A stretch of 39,039 nt of DNA, from NCBI GenBank assembly GCA_900544815.1, contig UQWT01000014.1, positions 1 to 39,039 on the forward strand, in the 5' to 3' direction. Below the pieces are notes generated by a model. It saw only the letters and a program-made list of their open reading frames with translations, had not been told where the DNA came from and did not search any database. The DNA comes from an uncultured Bacteroidales bacterium (GTDB taxonomy: Bacteria; Bacteroidota; Bacteroidia; Bacteroidales; UBA932). Both the position numbers and the translations under genes were made by a program. How positions within the stretch are numbered: position 1 is the stretch's first letter; every line of letters begins with the position of its first letter. Below are positions 7,713 through 16,868 of the stretch, piece after piece.

Positions 7713-8420
7713 CTATTCTCTATTATTTAGTTTGTATAACAGATCTATATCTTTTGATGACAGTTTTATCTTTTTTTCAAAATCTTCAAAACTGTGTTTC
7801 CTGTGAATATCGGTACCAAGATATGTGTAGAATCCACTATGCAGCATCTTTAAAGCCCTCTCCTCCAACCCGGGACCATAGTAATTTGTAAGTGACAATA
7901 TGTTAAGCTGCATCTCATATCCTTTATTCAGAAATTCTCTATACTCCCTTTCTGTCATATATGTATACCTCTCTGCGTGCGCTATAACCGGAATATATCC
8001 GTGCGTTGCTGCATCATAAAGCTGGTCATCAAAGTTATTTATGGGGGCAAGGTAAGATGATTCTATCAAGGCTCTGTCTCCCGGCAGAGTAAGCAGTCCG
8101 TTATCTATATGTTTTGAAAAATCACTGTCTGCCATATATTCTGCCGCCAACTCCAACTCTATCCCGCCCTTATACTCCTTTCTAAAATCGCTAAAGACCT
8201 CTCTGAGATGATCCTCGCTGTTTGGAAAGTCTCTCATCACATGCGGTGTAAGGAACACCTTTTTTATTCCAAGAGATTCAAAATATTCCAGTACCTTAAG
8301 AGAGTTCTCTGTCTTTTGGCATCCATCATCAACTCCGGGAAGTATATGCGAATGGTAATCTGTATACCCCTTAAAGAAACCGGCCTCGCTCAATGAATAT
8401 TTTTTTCTAAAAAAAAACAT
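7713..8420 (-). CDS. CpsB/YwqE-type PHP-domain tyrosine-protein phosphatase
   Basis: A manganese-type PHP phosphatase of the CpsB/YwqE family, which removes phosphate from the tyrosine-kinase partner in capsule and exopolysaccharide synthesis. The 235-residue product shows the metal-binding motifs in order: DYHSHILPGVDDG near residue 21, LTPHVM, the Glu of ELAAEYM, IAHAERY and GTDIHR near the end. It follows the wzc-like kinase gene by about 40 bases, and that kinase is its probable substrate. It is the last gene before a terminator. Confidence 0.9.
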   Translation of the reverse strand: MFFFRKKYSLSEAGFFKGYTDYHSHILPGVDDGCQKTENSLKVLEYFESLGIKKVFLTPHVMRDFPNSEDHLREVFSDFRKEYKGGIELELAAEYMADSDFSKHIDNGLLTLPGDRALIESSYLAPINNFDDQLYDAATHGYIPVIAHAERYTYMTEREYREFLNKGYEMQLNILSLTNYYGPGLEERALKMLHSGFYTYLGTDIHRKHSFEDFEKKIKLSSKDIDLLYKLNNRE

Positions 8421-8462
8421 ACTCTATAACAATAAAAAAACCACGTTATCTCTTCTTAATAA

Positions 8463-10895
8463 TTATTCATCATGAGACGTAGAACCATAGCCGTAGCCAT
8501 ATCCATAACCGTAGCCATATCCATAACTATAGCCCTGTTTGTCATATCTTATGGCATTAAGCACAATATATAAGTTCTTGAATGTCTTTGTCCTGTATAT
8601 CTCCTCCAAATCCGGCAACTGGCGCTTGTCTGCCTTGCCTGCCCTAAGCACAAAGAGTGTAAGATCTGCCCACACCCCAACTATCTTGGCATCTGCCACC
8701 ATACCGCATGGGACATTATCCAATATTACATAGTCATATCTGCCTCTCATCTCCTCTATCAGCTTACCAAAACGTTCATCCATAAGCATCTCAGACGGAC
8801 TTGGCGGAATAGGACCCGCATAGATGATATCAAGGTTATCTGTACCGGGCTTTTGAACAATTATATCATCTACAGAACCTACCTGCCCGCTGAGATATGT
8901 TGTAAGACCTTTCTGTCTCTTGGTCATTCCAAGCTGTTTGCTCAAAGTACCTTTTCTTATATCCGTATCTATAATCAATACTTTTTTGCCGGTATGTGAA
9001 AGGGTGAAGGCCAAATTCACAGCAACAAAACTTTTGCCTGCTCCCGGATTGAATGATGTGAGCATTATAACCTTCTTGTTCTTGTCTGCTGTAAAGCTCA
9101 TATTGGTTCTCATTATCCTGAATGCCTCGGATAAAGGATCCCTGCCATGTATCTTAACCTCATTATCCTTCTCACTTACATCTTTTTTCCCCTTCCCTAC
9201 CATTCTCTTTATTCTACCTATTATATTCCATACCGGTATCCGGTGGTCTTCTGTCCAATCCGGAATCTCACACAATATTGGAGCCGTAACCTGTTTTTCC
9301 ACATCTTTTTTCGTATTTACCTTGGTATCTAACAGTCTCATTACATATATGGTATAATACGGTAAAACCACACCTAACAGAAGAGCTGCAATAAGGATTA
9401 TAGTAGTCTTTGGGGAGACCGGTTTTACAGGTCCTCTTGCATAGTCCAACACCCTTAGATTACTCTGTGTAATAGCTTGGTTGAGGGCAGTCTCCTCTCT
9501 TTTGTTCAATAAGAAAAGATATAGCTCCTCCTTTATCTTCTGCTGCCTCTCAATAGCCATTATATACTTCTGTTGCTGAGGAAGTTGCGATATCTTCTTA
9601 GCATTATTCCCCTCCTTGCTCCTTATTGTCTCTATCTGAATTTTTAACGTTGCAATATAGTTATCCAGTGTAGTAAGAATAGCCTGTCTCAACGAGGTCA
9701 TTGTAATGGCGAGGTCAGAGATTATAGGGTTATTCTCTCCACCGGCAGATATATATCTGTCCCTTTTCAGTTTGCTTTCATTGTACAATGATATCCTGTT
9801 TTCAACGGCATTGTCGTCTATCCCTGTGTTAGCGGGGATTAGTTTCTCCTCATTTTGCGGGTCTGTAAGGTAACTCCTCATGAAATTCGCCACATTCAAT
9901 TGGTTTTCCAATGAGAGCGCATCTTTTTTATATAACGCAGATTCCTGCATGAACATACCAGACTCAGACTTAAAGTCTGTAAGCTTGTTTGTACTCTTAA
10001 ACGAAGCTATATCAGTGTCTACACTTCCCAATTCATCTGTTATATATTGCAGACGTTCATTTATGAATTTTGCAGTATTTACAGAGACCTTGTTCTTATC
10101 CTTTACAGACTCCTCATTATATGACCAAATAAGAGTGTTAAGCAGATCCTCTGCCCTCTTTGTGGAAACATCATTTATATTGAGCTCTATTATTGAGGAT
10201 GTCCTGCCCTGCCTGTCTGAATTTAGTTTTTTACGGTAGAAATCAACAACGCTACCCAACCTGCTCTTTGTTACAGTGATTGTTTCTCCATCGTAACTGT
10301 TAAACATTGCGGTAGGTTTTATAACAACAGCGCCTACAGGTGTAACAACAGTATCGTTCAGTGTAACAGACATAGGGTTGTCTGCAAGCTCATCTCTGTT
10401 CAACCGGTAGTTGTCTATTACAACCTTATCACCCTCCTTCTTAAGTTTGAATTGTATAAAGGTGTCATCCCCTGCATCAGGAAAAGATACCTCAACAGGC
10501 GACTTACCGTAAAGGTCTATTGGAGTAAGCCCTTTTTTAGTCTTGTATGTTATATCTAAATGCAGTTTGTTTACAACATTCTGCATCAATTTGGCAGTTC
10601 TGAATATAAGCACCTCATTCTCAACATTATTCCCTGTCATGTTAAAGAGGTTCATCTCACCAAGTATTGCAGCCTCGCTTATATTGCCTCTCCCCCTCTC
10701 ATCCTTTACCATAACGGTTGCCGTTCTGGTATATATCTTTGGCGTTGATTTGAGATATAAAAAGGCCAATATAATGCAAACAACCAAACTTGCAACAAAC
10801 CTCCATTTATATATCCTAACAATCTCAAATACGTCTACTAAATTCGTTTCACGCTCCTGCTCCTCTGAATACAATATTCTATCTTCCTGTTCCAT
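8463..10895 (-). CDS. Wzc-type polysaccharide co-polymerase / BY-kinase
   Basis: An inner-membrane chain-length regulator fused to a bacterial tyrosine kinase, acting with Wza in export. The start at 10895 gives MEQEDRILYSEEQ and 810 residues; the frame upstream has only a TTG. There is a transmembrane segment near residues 33-51 (FVASLVVCIILAFLYL), a long periplasmic coiled-coil-rich region, a second membrane segment near 490-515, then the kinase. The kinase has Walker A NPGAGKS (about 615), Walker A-prime LIIDTDIRKG (about 640) and Walker B VILDNVPCG (about 725). The tail is an alternating Gly-Tyr run (about residues 788-803), an obvious autophosphorylation cluster. Confidence 0.93.
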   Translation of the reverse strand: MEQEDRILYSEEQERETNLVDVFEIVRIYKWRFVASLVVCIILAFLYLKSTPKIYTRTATVMVKDERGRGNISEAAILGEMNLFNMTGNNVENEVLIFRTAKLMQNVVNKLHLDITYKTKKGLTPIDLYGKSPVEVSFPDAGDDTFIQFKLKKEGDKVVIDNYRLNRDELADNPMSVTLNDTVVTPVGAVVIKPTAMFNSYDGETITVTKSRLGSVVDFYRKKLNSDRQGRTSSIIELNINDVSTKRAEDLLNTLIWSYNEESVKDKNKVSVNTAKFINERLQYITDELGSVDTDIASFKSTNKLTDFKSESGMFMQESALYKKDALSLENQLNVANFMRSYLTDPQNEEKLIPANTGIDDNAVENRISLYNESKLKRDRYISAGGENNPIISDLAITMTSLRQAILTTLDNYIATLKIQIETIRSKEGNNAKKISQLPQQQKYIMAIERQQKIKEELYLFLLNKREETALNQAITQSNLRVLDYARGPVKPVSPKTTIILIAALLLGVVLPYYTIYVMRLLDTKVNTKKDVEKQVTAPILCEIPDWTEDHRIPVWNIIGRIKRMVGKGKKDVSEKDNEVKIHGRDPLSEAFRIMRTNMSFTADKNKKVIMLTSFNPGAGKSFVAVNLAFTLSHTGKKVLIIDTDIRKGTLSKQLGMTKRQKGLTTYLSGQVGSVDDIIVQKPGTDNLDIIYAGPIPPSPSEMLMDERFGKLIEEMRGRYDYVILDNVPCGMVADAKIVGVWADLTLFVLRAGKADKRQLPDLEEIYRTKTFKNLYIVLNAIRYDKQGYSYGYGYGYGYGYGYGSTSHDE

Positions 10896-10913
10896 AATAA
10901 CCAATTTACAATT

Positions 10914-11711
10914 TTATCTCCATATTAGGATTGCAACCGAAACCAACAGGGACACAATAGATACCCATGTGGATACCGTGGTGTTTTGATTTATGTTCCG
11001 CTGCCCCGCCTTTATCTTGTTAGGTTCAACATAGACAACATCATTCTGCTGCAGATAATAGCAAGGGGATTCAAACAGCTTGGCACTTCTCAGATCATTG
11101 ATATACGCTGTTCTTTGCCCATTCTCCTCTCTTATGACAATAACCCTGTCTCTCCTCCCATACACAGTGAGGTCTCCGGCCATACTGATAGCCTCAAGCA
11201 GTGTTATTCTATCTGAGGGAATATTATATGTTTTTGGAGCATTAACCTCTCCCATTACAGACACTTTAAAATTTTGAAATTGAACGGTAACAACGGCATC
11301 CTTAACAAGCCCCTCCTTGGCCAGACGTCCCTTTATCTCTTCTGACAACTCCCTTCTGCTCATTCCTGCAACCTTAATCTTTCCCAAAACAGGAAAATAT
11401 ATATTTCCCTCTACATCAACAATATAACCAAGCAATCTTTGTACGCCACCAGAATTTACCCCCGTTTGGGAAAACTGATAAGAAACCATTGGCATATTAA
11501 AAGGAACTACTAACTCCGGGTTACTGCTGTTTACAGATATAGACAGCATATCATCCGGAGCAATCTTAATCTCCTTCTCCACAATTTTACTTGGAGTATC
11601 TATTTGAATATCCTGTACGTACGCCACCTCCTTAATAGATTTGCACGAGGCAAGGAAAAGGGCAGCCACAAGCACATTCAGTGTTAACAAAAATATTCTG
11701 TTTCTATTCAT
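10914..11711 (-). CDS. Wza-type polysaccharide export lipoprotein
   Basis: An outer-membrane polysaccharide export protein (Poly_export plus SLBB domains). The 265-residue product has a lipoprotein signal with lipobox LASC (Cys 23). The Poly_export region runs from about 48 to 140 (IAPDDMLSISVNSSNPEL), and an SLBB-like region around 150-200 contains VMGEVNAPKTYNIPSDRITL. A hydrophobic C-terminal segment (VSIVSLLVSVAILIW) suits the outer-membrane helix seen in this family. It ends 18 bases before the wzc-like start. Confidence 0.92.
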   Translation of the reverse strand: MNRNRIFLLTLNVLVAALFLASCKSIKEVAYVQDIQIDTPSKIVEKEIKIAPDDMLSISVNSSNPELVVPFNMPMVSYQFSQTGVNSGGVQRLLGYIVDVEGNIYFPVLGKIKVAGMSRRELSEEIKGRLAKEGLVKDAVVTVQFQNFKVSVMGEVNAPKTYNIPSDRITLLEAISMAGDLTVYGRRDRVIVIREENGQRTAYINDLRSAKLFESPCYYLQQNDVVYVEPNKIKAGQRNINQNTTVSTWVSIVSLLVSVAILIWR

Positions 11712-11741
11712 AATCTGCTAAGTGTAACTAAATTCGCAAAG

Positions 11742-12938
11742 TTAACACAATTTTTCAATAAATTCCCTGCAGCAGCTAACAATATACTCCTGCACAGATG
11801 CAGTAAGTTCTGTATGCATAGGGAGCGACAGCACCGTTTCAGACAACTCCTTGGATATGTTCAATTCAACAGGGTTTACCGCAATGGCCTTAAACGCCTC
11901 CTGCTCGTCCAAAGAGAGCGGGTAGTAGATCATAGACGGAACTCCTCTTCCCGACAAATACCCCTTAAGAGCATCTCTTACAGAGACCGCCGCGCCTGCT
12001 CCGTCTCTTGTCATACCGGGAACCTTTATGGTATATTGATGGAATACATGCGTAGATTGCGAGTTCCTCGCCGGAAGGACTACAGCAGGCTGCAGCGAAG
12101 CCAGCAGTCTGTCATAGACAGCTGCGGCTTTTTGTCGGGAAGCAGTGTACTCTTTCAAATACTTCAACTTAACCCTTAAGACAGCTGCCTGTATGGTGTC
12201 CAACCTTGAATTACAACCAATTACAGCATGATGATATTTAACCCTCTGCCCATGGTTGGCTATCATACGAATCTTTTCCGCTAACAGATCATCATCTGTA
12301 AACAACGCTCCGCCATCTCCGTAACATCCCAAATTTTTTGACGGAAAAAAGGAGGTACAGCCTATATTGCCTATTGTTCCGGCCTGCTTTACCGTACCGT
12401 TGCTGAATCTGTACTCCGCCCCTATAGCCTGAGCAGCATCCTCAATCACATAAAGTCCATGTCTGTTGGCAAAGTTCATAATCAGCTCCATATCTGCACA
12501 TTGTCCAAAAAGATGAACAGGTACAATCGCTTTGGTGCGCGGTGTAAGCACCCTTTCCAACATCTGCTCTGCATTCAGCAAATGCTCCCCACACGAACCA
12601 CCTACATTGAATGTATCGTAACTTACATCAACCATTACAGGCACCATTCCAAGCAACCCTATCACCTCTGCAGTAGCAACGTATGTAAACGCCGGGACAA
12701 TCACCTCATCTCCCGGTTTTAGCAGAGACATGAGGGCAATCTGAAGCGCGTCTGTACCGTTGCCGCACGGTATAACATGCTTTGCACCTGTATACGCCTC
12801 CAGCTCTCGTGCAAAGAGCTGAACCTGAGAACCGTTAATGAATCTGCACGAGCTTGTCACTTCACTTATTGCAGCATCTATCTCATCTTTTATCTTTATG
12901 TACTGACCTTTAAGGTCTACCATTAGAATATTTTCCAT
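11742..12938 (-). CDS. DegT/DnrJ/EryC1-family sugar aminotransferase (WbpE-like)
   Basis: A PLP-dependent aminotransferase acting on nucleotide-linked keto-sugars. The 398-residue product has GNGTDAL (residues 59-65) for cofactor phosphate binding, Asp167 in VIEDAAQA, and the Schiff-base Lys201 in SFFPSKNLGCYGDGG. The overall pattern is closest to the WbpE/WlbC group that makes 3-amino sugars, but the exact substrate cannot be read from sequence. The start at 12938 (MENILMVDLKGQY) fits the family; the open frame to 13028 has no supporting similarity. It is the first gene of the export module, and no glycosyltransferase is adjacent. Confidence 0.88.
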   Translation of the reverse strand: MENILMVDLKGQYIKIKDEIDAAISEVTSSCRFINGSQVQLFARELEAYTGAKHVIPCGNGTDALQIALMSLLKPGDEVIVPAFTYVATAEVIGLLGMVPVMVDVSYDTFNVGGSCGEHLLNAEQMLERVLTPRTKAIVPVHLFGQCADMELIMNFANRHGLYVIEDAAQAIGAEYRFSNGTVKQAGTIGNIGCTSFFPSKNLGCYGDGGALFTDDDLLAEKIRMIANHGQRVKYHHAVIGCNSRLDTIQAAVLRVKLKYLKEYTASRQKAAAVYDRLLASLQPAVVLPARNSQSTHVFHQYTIKVPGMTRDGAGAAVSVRDALKGYLSGRGVPSMIYYPLSLDEQEAFKAIAVNPVELNISKELSETVLSLPMHTELTASVQEYIVSCCREFIEKLC

Positions 12939-13003
12939 TAGAATCTGTTTTTTATGTAACCAAACCCATCTCAAGGCAAGACAGGCAACCTGTGCAAAGA
13001 TCG

Positions 13004-13011
13004 CAAATGTA
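13004..13011 (-). promoter_or_regulatory. Candidate -7 box of the exopolysaccharide module
   Basis: The minus strand reads TACATTTG, about 65 bases before the aminotransferase start. A TTTG lies upstream at only about 14 bases, so the upstream element is not convincing. Confidence 0.35.
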
Positions 13012-13086
13012 GCAAAAATTCCAACCAAAAGTACAACTTCACGCTTTATTAGCTACTTTTACATCCTTTTATGTGAACTACTGATT

Positions 13087-13600
13087 ATGATTTGTAAGTT
13101 ATTATTATCTGCATCTATAGTTGCAGGAAGCCTTTTTATCTCAGCCCATAAGGAGGATGGCAAGGTGCTCATTGACATTCCTTTCAACATGCTTGGAAGG
13201 GAGATGCTTTTTGGGACAACTATCACAGCAACAAGCGATAACGGTAACGGCATAGTAGGCTCAAAGCCACAAGACCCACTGTTGGTTGTTTTTACAAAAT
13301 AGAATGACAATATAGCATTGCGGATGCCCGACAGCTGGAGAGTTTCAACATCCGAGCAGCTGAACGATGGCAACGAAACAGATGCCATCTTCAAGCTCTT
13401 TAAAATAAATGGGTACAATGAAGACTCCACTGTAGTGACCATAGACGCCACGGAGCTGTTCATAAATGACGACAGCCGGCTCAGCCCTATAGACAAATAT
13501 GGGAAGATTTCGTTGGGAAGCAAAAAGGTAACAGGCACTCTGCAGAAAAAACTCTCCTTCATTAAAGAGGTAGAAAATTTTGAAGACAATCTCAATTCCC
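13087..13600 (+). pseudogene. Broken 5' part of a DUF5117-type zinc metalloprotease
   Basis: The plus-strand reading starts with a signal peptide (MICKLLLSASIVAGSLFISA) and continues into text typical of the N-terminal DUF5117 region of large Bacteroidota metalloproteases: VLIDIPFNMLGREMLFGTTI, ALRMPDSWRVS, FKINGYNEDSTVVTIDATEL, LSFIKEVENFEDN. A TAG at 13300-13302 interrupts the frame, and similarity resumes at once in the same frame. Intact members run to about 800 residues and carry an HExxH zinc site. Here only about 170 residues remain, and similarity ends where the kinase gene on the other strand begins (its stop is at 13592). The frame continues without similarity to 13662. It is the only plus-strand coding remnant between two minus-strand blocks. 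Confidence 0.72.
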
Positions 13601-15076
13601 CAATGCTCTCTCCAAAGCATCACGCCATTTGGCGTAAGCATTATTCAAAACACCCTTTATAGAGTTGTCGGGAAGAACTATAGAAACTTTCGTAAGGTTA
13701 CCAAAGGCCTCTTGAGGGCTCTTGTACAAACCTGCCCCCAATGCAGCACCCCGGGCCGCACCCTGAGAACCATCTGTATTGTAGAGTTCTATTGTAACAT
13801 CAGCTATTGTTGCAAGTGTTTTGGTGAAAAGCGGACTTAAAAAGAGGTTTGCATGCCCTGCCCTTACGGTTTTTGGCTTTAGACCAATCCCGCTCATTAT
13901 ATCTATGCCGTATTTGAATGCAAAGGCTATCCCCTCCTGTGAAGCCCTCAAAAGGTGCTTTTGGGTATGTTTGTTTAAGTCTATGTTAAGCAACTCTGTT
14001 CCGGTAAACCTGTTGCAAAGCATCCTCTCCGCACCGTTGCCAAAAGGGATAACTGTTAATCCGTCACTTCCGGCAGGCGCCTGCTCCGCCAATTCATTTA
14101 TCTCTTTATAGGATAGATTTGGAGCAATATTCCTCCTCATCCATGCGTTAAGGATTCCCACTCCGTTTATGCAGAGCAGTATTCCGTTACGTTTGTTCTC
14201 TTTGGTATTGTTTACATGCAAGACGGTATTCACTCTTGAGAGTTTGTCCAATGAATCTGTATATGTAACACCGTAAACAACGCCCGAAGTTCCTCCGGTA
14301 GCAGCTATCTCACCGGGATTTAACACATTAAGCGAGAAGGCATTGTTAGGTTGATCTCCGCATTTGTATGATATTGGTGTTCCCTCCTTTACTCCAAAAA
14401 GCTCTTCTGTGTTTTTGTCTGTGTACCCATGGATTCCTATTCCCGGGTTATATTCGGGCACAAGCGATTCATCTATTCCGTAATAATCCAGCAGGAACTT
14501 TGCAGGTTTACCACCCTTTATATCCCAAAGCATCTCCTCAGATATACCACACTCTGCTGTCTCGCATTTTCCGCTGAGTCTTAGCATTATGTAGTCTCCG
14601 GGAAGCATGAATTTGTACACTTTTGAGTACACCTGCGGGAGATTCTCTTTAACCCAAGCTAATTTGGATACCGTAAAATTTCCGGGGGAATTAAGCAGAT
14701 GCTTAAGGCAACGCTCCTCACCTATCTCTCTAAAGGCTCTCTCCCCTATCTCAACAGCACGGCTGTCGCACCAGATAATAGAATTCATTACAGGGTTAAG
14801 CTCTCTGTCTACGCAGACAAGGCCATGCATCTGATAAGCTATCCCTATAGCCTTTACCTCTGCAGCAACCGATTTTGACGGCAATACCTTGCCAAGGCAT
14901 ATCTTTACATGCTCCCACCATATTTGAGGGTCCTGTTCCGCCCATCCGCGCCGGCAGGAGATAATCTCCATCTCAGAAGAGGGAGAGCTACAAGAGGCAA
15001 TGCATCTGCCTGTTTCAACATCCAACAGCGACACTTTAATAGAAGAACTCCCTATATCAATACCCAATGTTGTCAT
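13592..15076 (-). CDS. xylB: FGGY-family carbohydrate kinase, xylulokinase type
   Basis: This phosphorylates a ketose with ATP; D-xylulose to xylulose 5-phosphate is the expected reaction. The 494-residue product has the FGGY ATP-site start GIDIGSSS, the substrate-recognition YQMHGLV and IIWCDSR, the catalytic-base Asp241 in YKCGDQPNNA, and C-terminal ATP-site motifs GGTSGV and GAARGAALGAG. It reads like the Bacteroidota xylulokinase group. It is the last gene of the catabolic locus. A D-lyxose isomerase-family gene lies upstream, and D-lyxose to D-xylulose to xylulose 5-phosphate would be a direct route. Its last codons overlap the truncated metalloprotease remnant on the opposite strand. 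Confidence 0.88.
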   Translation of the reverse strand: MTTLGIDIGSSSIKVSLLDVETGRCIASCSSPSSEMEIISCRRGWAEQDPQIWWEHVKICLGKVLPSKSVAAEVKAIGIAYQMHGLVCVDRELNPVMNSIIWCDSRAVEIGERAFREIGEERCLKHLLNSPGNFTVSKLAWVKENLPQVYSKVYKFMLPGDYIMLRLSGKCETAECGISEEMLWDIKGGKPAKFLLDYYGIDESLVPEYNPGIGIHGYTDKNTEELFGVKEGTPISYKCGDQPNNAFSLNVLNPGEIAATGGTSGVVYGVTYTDSLDKLSRVNTVLHVNNTKENKRNGILLCINGVGILNAWMRRNIAPNLSYKEINELAEQAPAGSDGLTVIPFGNGAERMLCNRFTGTELLNIDLNKHTQKHLLRASQEGIAFAFKYGIDIMSGIGLKPKTVRAGHANLFLSPLFTKTLATIADVTIELYNTDGSQGAARGAALGAGLYKSPQEAFGNLTKVSIVLPDNSIKGVLNNAYAKWRDALERALGN

Positions 15077-15087
15077 TTATCTATTAT

Positions 15088-15182
15088 TTTCAGCATTAGC
15101 TTTAGCTAATTACTTTCTATACTTTCTTTACTTTCTCTATACTCTAAATCAGCAAACGCCAATGCCAATGCCAAAGCCAACG
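15088..15182 (-). repeat. Intergenic hexamer/purine module
   Basis: In the sense (minus) direction, GGC-hexamers (GCGTTGGCTTTGGCATTGGC) directly follow the stop at 15183. A purine-rich spacer (GAGTATAGAGAAAGTAAAG) comes next, then TAATTAGCTAAAGCTAATGC. GGCATTGGC can pair with GCTAATGCT, and GGCTTTGGC with GCTAAAGCT, in RNA using G-U pairs. Confidence 0.75.
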
Positions 15183-15845
15183 CTATTTACTATTAACTTT
15201 TATAATCAACTTCCACTCTTTAGTAGGCTTAGCCTCCCTGCTATAGGAAGGGATATGCAGATCCTTAGGAAAAAAAATAAATATATATGGCTTTGAAGCC
15301 TTCTGTTTTATCATTTTTGCAGTTTTTGCACTGTAAAATGCAATATCTCTGGCACTGTTGAACGGAACAGTAAGTTCAGCTCCCTCCTCATTATCTATAC
15401 CCCAGACAACATTACCGGTACTTATCTGCACATCTATATATTTTTCATGCTTCTCGGATCTTATCTTATCTGCTGTTTTGGGGGTGTACTCCTGAAAGAT
15501 CATATAGCAGTCATCACCATCTCCGTACAACCTCTCCTTGTTGGTAGGCTCAAACCCAACCAAATCCTTGCCAGCCTTTGCAATTGTGTTGAATACAACG
15601 TCCCACATTGCAGGATTCAATTCATAAGCCCTTTTCAGCTCTATAAAATCTGTTCCGGGCCAGAATGCAAGTTTAAAGCCTTTTGCCTTGATTATATCAT
15701 CTGCCCATTTTGCAGCAGCTTTAATCTCTTTTTTGTCATTCTCTTTTGTTGCAGGATACTCCTCTCCCCGGGCATAAATACCGGAGAGAAGAATAACGCT
15801 AACGAAAAAAGTTGTGAATTTTACTATATATGTACCTATGTTCAT
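15183..15845 (-). CDS. Exported YhcH/YjgK/YiaL (NanQ-like, DUF386) cupin
   Basis: This belongs to the YhcH/NanQ family. E. coli NanQ is reported to speed anomerisation of sialic acid. The family motifs are KHEKYIDVQ (residues 132-140) and FFPKDLHIP (191-199), holding the conserved His residues of the cupin metal site. The 220-residue product is longer than the roughly 155-residue cytosolic members because of an N-terminal signal peptide (FTTFFVSVILLSGIYA) and an added linker, so it is probably periplasmic. ATG 15845 was chosen over an upstream TTG. It starts two bases after the stop of the DUF4432 gene. Confidence 0.82.
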   Translation of the reverse strand: MNIGTYIVKFTTFFVSVILLSGIYARGEEYPATKENDKKEIKAAAKWADDIIKAKGFKLAFWPGTDFIELKRAYELNPAMWDVVFNTIAKAGKDLVGFEPTNKERLYGDGDDCYMIFQEYTPKTADKIRSEKHEKYIDVQISTGNVVWGIDNEEGAELTVPFNSARDIAFYSAKTAKMIKQKASKPYIFIFFPKDLHIPSYSREAKPTKEWKLIIKVNSK

Positions 15846-15847
15846 AT

Positions 15848-16867
15848 TCAATCAATTTCTGATATTTTTACCTTTACATCAAAATCTCTGTATTCTCCGG
15901 GCATAAGATAATCTGCAATACCCTGCTCAATAGCAGCCGCACGCCCAATCATCTTGCAGCTCGAAGGCTCTATACCAAGCACATAATCTCCACAGCCAAA
16001 CTGATTCCACTGTGTAAGATAGGGGAAAGCCTCTTTAGAAAACTGCAAAGAGAGAGCAATACCCAAATCCCTGTTTTTAACGGATACGGTAACAACCTCC
16101 TGTGCAGGGCCCCCGGCAGCCGGATTTCTATCGTTAAAATTATGAAAGAACACCCTCTCTTTATAACCGACCACCGGAGGGGTGACAATATTATGATTTG
16201 TTAACCCTTTTACAGCTTCATCATCCCTTGGCTCCACAGACACAGATGGAATACAAAGTTCTGTAGCAGGTACCAGAAACGGATACCCGAAATTTATATG
16301 CATCATAAACATTATCTGCTCTTTTTGGTACCCAATATTCTCTATTCTGTTTTTAATTATAAACCAATCTTTCCCTACAGGCATCTCAACAGACCTTACG
16401 AGCAGCAGGTTATGTTTAAAGATCTCCGCCTCCCTTACAACCCCGTTTACAATAATCATATTATTGCGAGTTGAGGCACAGACCTCCTCTGCCGGTGTAT
16501 TGGATATTACCCCATGAAGACCTAAGTCCTCATCCTCAACACTGCATGGAGCGCCAATATGCCTAAGTCCGCAAGTTGTTAGAAAGCCTACAAAGAAATT
16601 CTTCAAAAAACCATATCCGCCGGGTATAAAATATTCAGGTGAAGAGATTCCGCTTTTAGACAGATATGAAAGATTCACCCCTTTGTACTCTAACTTTAAT
16701 ATATCAAGTCCTCTGTCAGGAAGCATAACAAGCCTTATGCCTACTCCATTACACAGCTCAAGCGCGCGCATCCCCTTTGCTTTTCCATCTGTATATTCAA
16801 ATGGAGTGACACCGTACATCTGCGCCGCGTGCCCAATAAATCTGTTATCTATCTCTATTTTTTTCAT
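15848..16867 (-). CDS. DUF4432 aldose 1-epimerase-like protein
   Basis: The 339-residue product resembles the DUF4432 branch of the aldose-epimerase (galactose mutarotase-like) fold. Visible family features are RALELCNGVGIRLVMLPDRGLDI near the N-terminus, the GLRHIGAP and LGLHGVISNTPAEEV segment with a conserved His, MHINFGYPFL with another His, and a C-terminal GIEPSS. There is no signal peptide, so it is cytosolic. DUF4432 proteins often neighbour sugar isomerases and kinases, as here, and a mutarotase or epimerase role on the released aldose is plausible. No exact reaction can be assigned. Confidence 0.8.
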   Translation of the reverse strand: MKKIEIDNRFIGHAAQMYGVTPFEYTDGKAKGMRALELCNGVGIRLVMLPDRGLDILKLEYKGVNLSYLSKSGISSPEYFIPGGYGFLKNFFVGFLTTCGLRHIGAPCSVEDEDLGLHGVISNTPAEEVCASTRNNMIIVNGVVREAEIFKHNLLLVRSVEMPVGKDWFIIKNRIENIGYQKEQIMFMMHINFGYPFLVPATELCIPSVSVEPRDDEAVKGLTNHNIVTPPVVGYKERVFFHNFNDRNPAAGGPAQEVVTVSVKNRDLGIALSLQFSKEAFPYLTQWNQFGCGDYVLGIEPSSCKMIGRAAAIEQGIADYLMPGEYRDFDVKVKISEID

Positions 16868-16868
16868 G

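Noticed and set aside
13300..13302. TAG as a recoded or readthrough codon
   Set aside because: The gene is also truncated downstream, so simple decay explains the stop. The susD gene in this window ends in TAG at its expected C-terminus.
13059..13595. 178-residue minus-strand frame opposite the metalloprotease remnant
   Set aside because: The plus strand carries recognisable DUF5117 text and a signal peptide, while the minus frame is Ser/Leu/Pro-rich antisense text with no family pattern.
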